Shown here piece by piece: positions 41,501 through 49,230 of a DNA stretch of 64,000 nucleotides. A model generated the notes under the pieces. The model had not been told where the DNA came from, made no database searches, and worked only from the letters and a program-made list of their open reading frames with translations. Origin of the DNA: Liolophura sinensis (lineage: Eukaryota > Mollusca > Polyplacophora > Chitonida > Chitonidae); NCBI RefSeq assembly GCF_032854445.1, contig NC_088306.1, positions 15,619,386 to 15,683,385 on the forward strand, read 5' to 3'. The translations under genes were made by a program, and so were the position numbers. How positions within the stretch are numbered: the stretch's first letter is position 1; the number at the start of each line of letters is the position of its first letter.

Positions 41501-44500
41501 GGACAATCTACACAGCCTTATCTTATGTGGGACAACCTGCACAGCCTTATTGTATGTGGGACAACCTATACAGCTCTATTGTACGTGGGACAACCTGCAC
41601 AGCTTTATTGTATGTGGGACAACCTACACAGCCTTATTGTATGTGGGACAACCTGCACAGCCTTATTGTACGTGGGATAACCTACACAGCCTTATTGTAC
41701 GTGGGACAACCTACACAGCCTTATTGTACGTGGGACAACCTACACAGCCTTATTGTATGTGGGACAGCCTGCACAGCCTTATTGTATGTGGGACAACCTG
41801 CACAGCCTTATTGTATGTGGGACAACCTGCACAGCCTTATTGTATGTGGGACAACCTACACAGCCTTATTGTATGTGGGACAACCTGCACAGCCTTATTG
41901 TACGTGGGATAACCTACACAGCCTTATTGTACGTGGGACAACCTACACAGCCTTATTGTACGTGGGACAACCTACACAGCCTTATTGCATGTGGGACAGC
42001 CTGCACAGCCTTATTGTATGTGGGACAACCTGCACAGCCTTATTGTATGTGGGACAACCTATACAGCTCTATTGTACGTGGGACAACCTACACAGCCTTA
42101 TTGTATGTGGGACAACCTACACAGCCTAATTGTACGTGGGACAACCTGCACAGCCTTATTGTACGTGGAACAACCTATACAGCTCTATTGTACGTGGGAC
42201 AACCTACACAGCCTTATTGTATGTGGGACAACCTACACAGCCTTATTGTATGTGGGACAACCTATACAGCTCTATTGTACGTGGGACAACCTACACAGCC
42301 TTATTGTATGTGGGACAACCTGCACAGCCTTATTGTACGTGGGACAACCTACACAGCCTTATTGTATGTGGGACAACCTACACAGCCTTATCTTATGTGG
42401 GACAACCTGCACAGCCTTATTGTATGTGGGACAACCTGCACAGCCTTATTGTACGTGGGATAACCTACACAGCCTTATTGTACGTGGGACAACCTACACA
42501 GCCTTATTGTACTTGAGACAACCTACACAGCCTTATTGTACGTGGGACAACCTACACAGCCTTATTGTATGTGGGACAACCTGCACAGCCTTATTGTATG
42601 TGGGACAACCTGCACAGCCTTATTGTATGTGGGACAACCTATACAGCTCTATTGTACGTGGGACAACCTACCCAGCCTTATTGTATGTGGGACAACCTAC
42701 ACAGCCTAATTGTATGTGGGACAACCTGCACAGCCTTATTGTATGTGGAACAACCTATACAGCCTTATTGTACGTGGGACAACCTGCACAGCCTTATTGT
42801 ATGTGGGACAACCTACACAGCCTTATTGTACGTGGGACAACCTACACAGCCTTATTGTATGTGGGACAACGTACACAGCCTTATTGTATGTGGGACAACC
42901 TATACAGCCTTATTGTACGTGGGACAACCTACACAGCCTTATTGTATGTGGGACAACCTGCACAGCCTTATTGTACGTGGGACAACCTACACAGCCTAAT
43001 TGTATGTGGCACAACCTACACAGCCTTATCTTATGTGGGACAACCTGCACAGCCTTATTGTATGTGGGACAACCTGCACAGCCTTATTGTATGTGGGACA
43101 ACCTGCACAGCCTTATTGTATGTGGGACAGCCTACACAGCATTATTGTATGTGGGACAACCTGCACAGCCTCATCTTATGTGGGACAACCTGCACAGCCT
43201 TATTGTATGTGGGACAACATGCACAGCCTCATCTTATGTGGGACAACCTACACAGCCTTATTGTACGTGGGACAACCTATACAGCCTTATTGTATGTGGG
43301 GCAACCTACACAGCCTTATTGTACGTGGGACAACCTACACAGCCTTATCTTATGTGGAACAACCTGCACAGCCTTATTGTATGTGGGACAACCTGCACAG
43401 CCTTATTGTACGTGGAACAACCTATACAGCTCTATTGTATGTGGGACAACCTACACAGCCTTATTGTATGTGGGACAACCTACACAGCCTTATTGTATGT
43501 GGGACAACCTGCACAGCCTTATTGTATGTGGAACAACCTATACAGCTCTATTGTACGTGGGACAACCTACACAGCCTTATTGTATGTGGGACAACCTACA
43601 CAGCCTTATTGTATGTGGGACAACCTACACAGCCTTATTGTATGTGGGACAACCTGCACAGCCTTATTGTACGTGGGACAACCTACACAGCCTTATTGTA
43701 TGTGGGACAACCTACACAGCCTTATTGTATGTGGGACATCCTGCACAGCCTTATTGTACGTGGAACAACCTATACAGCTCTATTGTACGTGGGACAACCT
43801 ACACAGCCTAATTGTATGTGGGACAACCTACACAGCCTTATTTTATGTGGGACAACCTACACAGCCTTATTTTATGTGGGACAACCGACACAGCCTTATC
43901 TTATGTGGGGCAATCTACAAAGCCATATTTTATGTGGGTCAACCCAAACAGCCATACGCGAGCTTATCGCCACCAAAGATTCTGAGAACAGCTAAATTTA
44001 GTGTCACCACGACACATGAGGCGAGGGTGAAGTTGGAAGGCCCCAGGATCAAACCGTGTCGGATCATACCAAAAATTTTTAAAAAAAATGGTACTTGCGG
44101 CTGCCTCGCTTGGCGCATAGCTGGTTGGCTGCATGCCAGTATAATATCTGGTGTCTTCGGCATGATGCTTCAGTGACAGCAGCGCTTTGGCGGCATGGAC
44201 TCGCCTTGCCACAAGAAGACACAGTTTATGTGCACACACCACTAGTATACCGTAAGTATCTTGTCACAGATCCGTTGTTTTCCGTCCGGTATTATTCACC
44301 CGTAAAACTAAATAAAATATTCTTGAGAATAACGTAAAACAGCAATCAAATAGATATAAAAGTAAAAAGCGGGAATACCTTATTTAGAAGATTGCCTGGG
44401 CGCCTGGGCCGGGACTGAACCAACAATTCGTATGTATATATATAATTGTAGTACATTCTCTATTAAGTACATCTACTCACCAGGAAATGTATATTCGGTT

Positions 44501-44553
44501 AATGTTGGGACGATAAGGAATGCCGAAACCAAAATTCTTAAAATCTCTGTCAT
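32036..44553 (-). CDS. Laccase-like multicopper oxidase, 9 coding exons, 670 aa
   Basis: Coding exons, in transcript order: 44553-44481, 40082-39862, 39244-39078, 38357-38104, 37800-37379, 36160-35879, 35514-35326, 33476-33329, 32292-32036. Every junction is GT-AG and the phases match throughout. Residues 1-20 form a signal peptide. Next come a Cys-rich N-terminal region ([19 protein letters not shown]) typical of animal laccases and three cupredoxin-like domains. Copper ligands are complete: H122/H124 (HWHG), H166/H168 (HSH), H520/H523/H525 (HPMHLHG), and H591-C592-H593 with H597 and axial M602. The family couples one-electron oxidation of phenols, or of Fe(II) in some members, to reduction of O2 to water, usually in the extracellular space. 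In invertebrates it is linked to cuticle, shell or byssus tanning and to iron handling; substrate is not decidable here. The C-terminus is hydrophobic ([10 protein letters not shown]), which suggests a membrane or GPI anchor. Confidence 0.9.
32409..32905 (+). repeat. 120-bp tandem duplication carrying (TA)n, plus partial copies, in oxidase intron 8
   Basis: TGCATATAGATGCAAATTTT at 32473 recurs exactly 120 bases later at 32593 with one change, each copy preceded by a TA run. Partial copies containing AAGCTAATAATACATTGTTT and ATATATATGGACA continue to about 32905. Confidence 0.9.
33329..33476 (-). CDS. Multicopper oxidase exon 8
   Basis: It encodes residues 537-585, including [28 protein letters not shown] and LRFVADNP, the conserved run before the last copper motif. 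The donor GTAAAA leaves phase 1, completing Gly with exon 9. Confidence 0.88.
33565..33905 (+). repeat. Tandem array, 31-bp unit, about 10 copies, in oxidase intron 7
   Basis: Unit: CCAATTTCCACGATTTTAGC followed by TGAAATGATAC, with ATGCC/ATACC variants. It starts about 90 bases from the exon 8 acceptor. Confidence 0.9.
34249..34420 (-). mobile_element. SINE family A in oxidase intron 7, with 12-bp target duplication
   Basis: Well-conserved core and tail, truncated in the promoter half. It is flanked by perfect 12-bp repeats CGGACGATTAAA at 34237-34248 and 34421-34432. Confidence 0.9.
35012..35255 (-). mobile_element. SINE family B in oxidase intron 7
   Basis: Tail (CACT)n, the CGTCGTCATATGACTGAC signature and a body closely matching 46066-46405 (CTAGATAAAAGAGCGGTGG on the - strand). 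The tRNA head is lost. Confidence 0.75.
35326..35514 (-). CDS. Multicopper oxidase exon 7: HPMHLHGH copper motif
   Basis: It covers residues 474-536, from DLFCDTESV to LALKQ. It holds [12 protein letters not shown] and [14 protein letters not shown], supplying a type 1 His and two type 2/3 His residues. Phase is 0 at both ends. The acceptor is CTATTTTTAG and the donor GTAGGT. Confidence 0.9.
35879..36160 (-). CDS. Multicopper oxidase exon 6: domain 2/3 linker
   Basis: It covers residues 380-473 in phase 0 at both ends. It opens [12 protein letters not shown] after TTTCGTTTCAG, contains [14 protein letters not shown] and ends [15 protein letters not shown], all in family order. Its donor is GTAGAT. 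Confidence 0.85.
36479..36530 (+). other. T-rich/G-rich tract in oxidase intron 5
   Basis: Two T runs each followed by long G runs (ten and eight). Possible quadruplex on the + strand; on the transcribed intron it is C-rich. Confidence 0.45.
36826..36878 (+). mobile_element. SINE family B 3' fragment in oxidase intron 5
   Basis: CGTCGTCATACGACTGAAAA and GTGCGACGTTAAACCC, the family tail signature. Confidence 0.65.
37379..37800 (-). CDS. Multicopper oxidase exon 5: cupredoxin domain 2
   Basis: This 422-bp exon covers residues 240-379. It includes the family-typical [38 protein letters not shown] and NYWLMVQ. The acceptor is CCTGCCCACAG and the donor GTAAAA. Confidence 0.9.
38104..38357 (-). 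CDS. Multicopper oxidase exon 4: HSH copper motif
   Basis: It encodes [18 protein letters not shown] (second copper motif) and [10 protein letters not shown], and ends in KSLLIN. Spliced to exon 5 the text reads SLLINGQGVY, as expected at the domain 1/2 boundary of the family. Confidence 0.9.
38599..38785 (-). mobile_element. SINE family A, old copy in oxidase intron 3
   Basis: (AAAT)n tail and a diverged core (TACGCCGTACTGAAGAATATG), ending in a tRNA-like head that retains GGGGGCTCCTTGGCG on the - strand. Confidence 0.75.
39078..39244 (-). CDS. Multicopper oxidase exon 3: HWHG copper motif
   Basis: It encodes [13 protein letters not shown] followed by [11 protein letters not shown], the first type 2/type 3 copper motif. 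The acceptor is CCTTTTAG. The donor GTGAGT leaves phase 2, and CG+A gives Arg before the FVADNPG of exon 4. Confidence 0.9.
39862..40082 (-). CDS. Multicopper oxidase exon 2: Cys-rich N-terminal region
   Basis: It encodes residues 25-98: [39 protein letters not shown] and [10 protein letters not shown]. The spaced Cys pattern and the P-G-P-x-I-Q end of the strand match the start of animal laccase domains. The acceptor is ATTTGTAG and the donor GTAGTG. Confidence 0.88.
40275..40562 (-). mobile_element. SINE family B, variant copy in oxidase intron 1
   Basis: Tail signature plus a body variant with GACTCGCCCTGCC and a central portion shared with 43960-44240. Confidence 0.65.
40970..41146. mobile_element. 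Possible MITE with 25-bp inverted ends in oxidase intron 1
   Basis: TCTGAGTGATGCTAGAATGT at 40970 pairs with its near-perfect complement ending at 41146 (2-3 mismatches over 25 bp). The interior is AT-rich with repeated ATAACACA words and has no ORF. No target duplication was found. Confidence 0.5.
41262..43956 (+). repeat. Minisatellite, 29-bp unit, about 93 copies, in oxidase intron 1
   Basis: Unit: TGTATGTGGGACAACCTACA followed by CAGCCTTAT. Main variants are TATG/TACG and CTACACAG/CTGCACAG/CTATACAGCTC, which recur in blocks, suggesting multi-unit amplification. The first 8 and last 5 units carry TTTTATG and are more diverged. The unit has no stop in any + frame and 29 is not a multiple of 3, so all three + frames stay open and give the same 29-residue periodic peptide. 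There are no spacers. Confidence 0.97.
43960..44240 (+). mobile_element. SINE family B, variant copy abutting the 29-bp array
   Basis: Aligns as the reverse complement of 40275-40562 (GGCGGCATGGACTCGCC, CTTCGGCATGATGCTTCAG). It starts within a few bases of the end of the minisatellite. Confidence 0.65.
44481..44553 (-). CDS. Multicopper oxidase exon 1: signal peptide
   Basis: It begins at ATG 44553-44551 (AAG precedes it, so A at -3) and encodes [19 protein letters not shown] plus five residues, a clear secretory signal. The donor is GTGAGT at 44480. It leaves in phase 1, and the split codon reads Asp with exon 2, more than 4 kb away. Confidence 0.8.
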
Positions 44554-44755
44554 CTTGGATCCGTTACTCGCAATTCCACACTGTGAACAGCCGAGAGACG
44601 TGTTGATTCCTATCTGTGGCGAAGTAATAAAGGTGTGATACATGTAGATTAGATGAAACCGCCATTAAACTTCCTCAGCTGCGTAACAAACATCCTGACG
44701 TCAAAAGCACATACGATCCAATGACTATTGGTTTAGAATACTCGAGACCTGGCTG
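44554..44755 (-). promoter_or_regulatory. Presumed 5' UTR/promoter region of the oxidase
   Basis: About 200 bases between the start codon and a SINE A. No TATA box or clear initiator was recognised. The call rests on position only. Confidence 0.25.
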
Positions 44756-44995
44756 GATTTACTTATTTATTTATTTGGTGTTTTACGCCGTACTCAAGAA
44801 TATTTCACTTATACGACGGCGGCCAGCATTATGGTGGGAGGAAACCGGGCAGAACCAGGGGGAAACCCACGACCGTCCGCAGGTTGTTGACAGACCTTCC
44901 CACGTACGGCCGGAGAGCCAACCAGCATGAGCTGGACTCACAGCGACCGCATTGGTGAGAGGCTCCTGGGCCATAACGCTGCGCTAACAAACTGA
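44756..44995 (-). mobile_element. SINE family A, near full length, just upstream of the oxidase start
   Basis: Core very close to consensus, with the promoter half including GAGTCCAGCTCATG complement. It lies 200 bases from the oxidase ATG, inside the region where its promoter would be expected. Confidence 0.85.
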
Positions 44996-45424
44996 CTGGA
45001 CACGTATCAGTGCATCTCCATCTTAGCATCGTGATCAAATTGGCCAGCCACGGTTTAACCTGTGGATTTACATGTCATTGTAGTGTTTCGTCCCAGAAAA
45101 ACTTTCTCGCCTGATGTGATTCGTAAGTCCATGCTTTATGGTTTCTTCTCTGATGATGGACAAGATGGCAGCGTAACTCTCATCAGTTACGAGAGAAAAA
45201 TCATGACAACCCTTTTGGCCTACTGCTTGAACATGCTATGAGGAGCAATGCTCATTGATATAGTTCATTGGGCTACACCACTAAGTTGTGTTTCATTGGA
45301 CAACAACCTGTGCTATACCTGTGTATCTTGGACTATTTCGTGTTTCCTTCTGTTTGATCGTTAGTGAGAGTTTGGCTTTATATATATTAGATAGTCATTA
45401 CACTGTGAAGCTACAGTCATATAT

Positions 45425-45765
45425 TACGACTCTTCAGTACAGATTCGCCCTGCCACAAGAAGACAGACACAGTACGGATTCGCCCTGCCACAAGAAGACA
45501 GTTACAGTACGGATTCGCCCTGCACAAGAAGACAGATACAGTGCGGATTCGCCCTGCCACAAGAAGACAGACACAGTACGGATTCCCCTTGCCAAAATAA
45601 GAAAGACACGGTACGGATTCACCCTGCCACAAGAAGACGGACACGGTACGGATTCGCCCTGCCACAAGAAGACAGACACAGTACGGATTCGCCCACAGTA
45701 CGATACTCACCTATTGGTTCCTCGTCGTCATATGACTGGAAACTTTATTAAGCACGACGTACAAT
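45425..45765 (+). mobile_element. SINE family B copy with internally amplified segment
   Basis: Ends with the family tail (CGTCGTCATATGACTGG, AAGCACGACGT). The segment corresponding to the GACTCGCCTTGCCACAAG part of the copy at 43960-44240 has become a tandem array (45442-45705). Confidence 0.65.
45442..45705 (+). repeat. Tandem array, about 35-bp unit, 7 copies plus a partial, inside SINE B
   Basis: Unit: GATTCGCCCTGCCACAAG followed by AAGACAGACACAGTACG. A single-copy counterpart is in the family B copies at 40338-40370 and 44200-44222. Confidence 0.85.
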
Positions 45766-46065
45766 GTAAAAGTCAACGCTTACATGCATATACACGCTTG
45801 CGATTGTTGAAAAGCATTCAACTTTATATCACATGCAAGGGCAATATTCGGTTATGAATGTTTCAAGGAGCGTATTTGTTTCAGAACATCCACGGTTGCA
45901 GTGTAGGACTCTCAAGTGGTTACAACTTAACAAATAATTTCACCTGTTCCAAAGAACACAGGATTCTTTTATATCCAAATGATTCTCTTTGAGCTTTTTT
46001 GTTCCACTTATTACCTGGGGGCGTATGCCTTGTATTCACTGTGTCTCATGTCATACACATTAGAG

Positions 46066-46405
46066 TGAGTGCTTGTGGTTTAACGTCGTACCTAACGATT
46101 TTTTTTTCTGTCATATGACGACGAAGGAGTCCGTAAAATACATGTAATGTTCCTCCCTGTTGCAGGACGTATTTCCATCGCTCTTTTGTCTAGTGCTGCT
46201 TCACTGATACGACTTACTGAAGACAAGTAAGCTGTCCAGTTCGAGTCTCTATATTGATAAGGGTCAACCAGTCATTGCACTACCCACTTACTGCTGAACG
46301 CCAAGCGAGGAAGTTACAACTTCTTCTTTTATGGTCTTAGGATTCACCCTGGATCTACTGCCCCGAAGCGGGCGCTCTACCAACTGAGCTATCAAGGCCG
46401 GTGAC
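46066..46405 (-). mobile_element. SINE family B, full length with tRNA-like head
   Basis: On the - strand it begins with a tRNA-like head: GATAGCTCAGTTGGTAGAGC (A box) and a B-box-like GGTGAATCC. A body of about 250 bases follows, ending in the 3' signature CGTCGTCATATGAC, TACGACGTTAAACC and an (ACTC)n tail. This copy defines the family orientation used for the others. Confidence 0.75.
46335..46405 (-). other. tRNA-like head of SINE B
   Basis: GATAGCTCAGTTGGTAGAGC and GCTTCGGGG resemble a D arm and anticodon region, but the T arm is imperfect (GGGTGAATCC) and the unit continues into SINE B. Not called as a functional tRNA gene. Confidence 0.6.
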
Positions 46406-47570
46406 ACACACTTTATCTACCCGAAGGAGGGGCTGTTGCTTCAACTATTAGATACATATTGGGTTAGATGCTTAAGTCTTCTGCCTTTATGTATCACATG
46501 TGACACTATACGAGTTAAAAAAAAGGTAGATACAGTAGCGGACTGTAAAATAAATTCAAATTAATCAATAATCTCACCTGTCCCAAAGAAGAGAACAATC
46601 TTTGACCCCTACACTTCTGTAACATGCTTTAGTTCACTTCAGTAAAGCTTGTGTGCTCACTGCGCATAACCTGAAGGCTAGCCTGAAGTACATGAAGTGA
46701 CCCAAATTTGTACAACACACAGTGAAAATTGGTGTGGCCCCTGCCGTACAGAAACCAGTCTGCTCTGTCAACAGTCAAGGTAAATATGACAAAATTGTGA
46801 GTTATATGATGAGAATCTGTATGGTATATCAGAAAAGCAAATATCTACGCGCTGTAGGAGTTTCTGGTAGACTATATAATGCATGCGGGTATGTGTAAAC
46901 GACTCCTCCTCCACTGTGGGAGTGGTTTTGGTGTTTAGGTTTTAAACACTAGGACACACGAAACTTGGAGTCGATATACCATTCTCCGATCACGAAGCTA
47001 TCTTAGCTTGAAGTCAAAATTTTAATCCTTAAATTTGGTATGTTCCTTTCCGTTATTTTAGCTGAAATTTGTTGTACAAATAATTTACTCAAAATTTATA
47101 TTGTCAAGCAATATTTTGTCTTTGTTACATCAGAAAGTGATATGAATTTTAACCTAAGCCTAAAGATCGTTTAGCGATATCCGGGCGTATTCAAGATTCT
47201 GCCATTTTGCTTGGGGGTAAATTGTGACAATTGACGGTTCACTCACGTGATAAATATTACATGTGGAAAAGTTTACCAGTTTGATCATTAAAGTTTGGGG
47301 TTTTCTACGGTCACCCCAGTTCTTTAGGCCCATAAAACGAGACACCAGCTTAACAATTCTTGAAGTTAGTGTTCCAAAATAATGAAATAAGCAAGTAAAG
47401 AATTAGATAAGTTAGTGAAATAAATAAATGAAACTAAACTATCGCATGACATATGTAAATAATTACATATATCTTACTTTTCCTTACGTTGTTGTTCTCA
47501 CACTTACATGTAAAAATTTTAATTTAAAAATTAAATAGTGGCTGTGGGTCTTAGGTCACTGACAAATCAA
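46406..47570. other. Gene-free stretch
   Basis: AT-rich; nothing supportable. Confidence 0.55.
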
Positions 47571-47795
47571 CTGTTAATTGGTCTAAGGTGGTCGCTGTGA
47601 GTTCAAGCCCAAATGATACTAGTCTCCAGTCCTGTCGTACGTGGAAGGGTTTGCAGCAACCTGCGGATGGTCGCGGCTTTGCGTAGCCCTGTTTTCTCCC
47701 ACCATAATGCTGGCCGCCGTCGTATGAGTGAATTATTTTTGAGTACGACGTAAAACACCAATCAAATAAATAAATGAATAAAAAAAATAAATAAA
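47571..47795 (+). mobile_element. SINE family A, 5'-truncated
   Basis: Begins near the B box (GTGAGTTCAAGCCC) and continues through the core to an (AAAT)n tail. Confidence 0.82.
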
Positions 47796-47944
47796 TGTTA
47801 ATCGATTGTCTCTTGAGGAATGGGATGTACCTAATTGACTTCGGAAATGTCGAAATCAACATTACTTCGGAGGTATTACGACATTGTATCTTAACAATGA
47901 GACGGTATGAATGCAATATGCTTACAGTGCTGCCTCATTGGAAA

Positions 47945-48085
47945 GCCATACCGATGACACTAGACTTGGCACTCCACCCGTGCACTCAAAGCACACGAAC
48001 TACCATTACATCGTCTGTTTCCTGATGCTGAGCACCAAGCAAGCTCATTTTAAAGCCTTCGGTATCACCAGTTCACAAGAATGAC
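47945..48085 (-). mobile_element. SINE family B body fragment
   Basis: CTGAGCACCAAGC and TTTTAAAGCCTTCGGTATCACC match the body half of the 40275-40562 copy; the tail is absent. Confidence 0.5.
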
Positions 48086-48744
48086 GTGGATTATTTCTGC
48101 ATTATAGACAAAGAAAGCTAAAATACGAAATAAAGGCTCATCATAAAGACAACTGAAAATTATGCGTAAAAATACTTTCATTTATTTTTTCAGCTTTTTT
48201 TTTTTGGCAGTGTTGAAGGGCATTCAAATATTTGAAAACTATGGTGAGCTTTATGAGCCATACTGACGGTAGCGAGGAGCTCCGACATCACATCACCGTT
48301 TTTTCCTGATGTTCACCAGAAGGAAGGAATTTTGGGGAACATTATTTCAGTAATCTTTCACTCACGGGTAAAAGTTATTCCAACATTCAGATAAACTTCC
48401 TGTGACGTCATCCTAATGACTGATAGTATGGTCCAAAAAGCCCACCTTAGAAGTCAAATGAAAGTATATTTATACATAGTCTTAAGTGGTTTATGTAGTG
48501 ATGCCTACTTCAATTTTTAGAGGTCCTTTAGTTTAAATCACACATAAATATTGAGATTGTTGCATCGCTGTCTCACTAATTATTTTAGGACGGTCACATT
48601 ATTCAGTTAAAGTTCTTGAGATTTTTTGGGAAAAATTCATTAGCATAGTTTCATATGTTCCTGTACTATATATATATAACAAGGTTAACTTGTCACGTCG
48701 TGTTTCAAAAACTTCACTCAGTGCAAATCTTTTACAAATGCCAT
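48086..48744. other. Gene-free stretch downstream of the acidic-repeat gene
   Basis: Nothing recognised beyond a short TA run near 48668. Confidence 0.55.
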
Positions 48745-48750
48745 TTTATT
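48745..48750 (-). terminator. Candidate polyadenylation signal of the acidic-repeat gene
   Basis: AATAAA on the - strand, about 63 bases after the stop codon. Confidence 0.4.
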
Positions 48751-48812
48751 CTCCTCGCATGAACACAAACTCATTTGTTCCAACAGTCGTCAAAAATCAG
48801 CACAAAGTAAAA

Positions 48813-49230
48813 TTAACCATCAAGAATCTCTTCAACTCGATTTTCAGAACAATCTTCACCAGTGTCGTCAACTTCTGCTATGGCCGGAAGTGGAGATTCC
48901 TCAGAAAATGATAAATCATCCGAACACGATGCAGAATCCAAATCTTCGAGGAGCTCTTCTTCTAACTGTAACAAGAGTGAGAACGAGGCTGGACACGCCT
49001 CTTTTTGAGTCTCAATCGTCGTCTTGAGGGCATCAAACCTTTCTATCAGCTCCTCGTACCCGGCGGCCTCCGTGTTCACATTTGTCTCGACGTTTTTGAC
49101 GTGCATCTTAGTGGCGTACAACTCAGCCTCCAGTCTGTCTCTCTCCGCCTCCAGTTTTCGCCTGGCCGCCCTGAGGCTCATTAGCTTGTTGTGTACTCTC
49201 TCGGTCTCCTCTATCACCGACTCCATCTCT
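48813..49230 (-). CDS. Acidic-repeat protein exon 3 (coiled coil and stop)
   Basis: The acceptor is TTCCACGTAG. The exon encodes EMESVIEETERVHNKLMSLR, ARRKLEAERDRLEAELYATK and an acidic C-terminus. The charged periodic composition is unlike surrounding DNA and has no stop for 138 codons. Confidence 0.75.

Larger units (their letters stand above)
40083..44480 (-). other. Oxidase intron 1 (4.4 kb)
   Basis: Separates the signal-peptide exon from the mature protein. More than half of it is the 29-bp minisatellite, flanked by two SINE B copies in opposite orientation and a possible MITE. Confidence 0.8.

Noticed and set aside
41262-43956. CRISPR-like array (29-bp repeat)
   Set aside because: The repeats are contiguous with no spacers, there are no cas genes, and the genome is eukaryotic. 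The same holds for the 27-bp, 31-bp and 58-bp arrays.
41382-44176. Up to 608-codon open frames on the + strand
   Set aside because: They are generated by the 29-bp minisatellite, whose unit has no stops in any + frame; the array lies in an intron on the other strand.
45288-45857. 189-residue open frame with repeated FALPQEDRHS-like text
   Set aside because: Most of it is the 35-bp array inside SINE B; the frame is a by-product.
46335-46405. Functional tRNA gene
   Set aside because: The T arm is imperfect and the sequence continues into SINE B, so it is the tRNA-like head of a retroposon.
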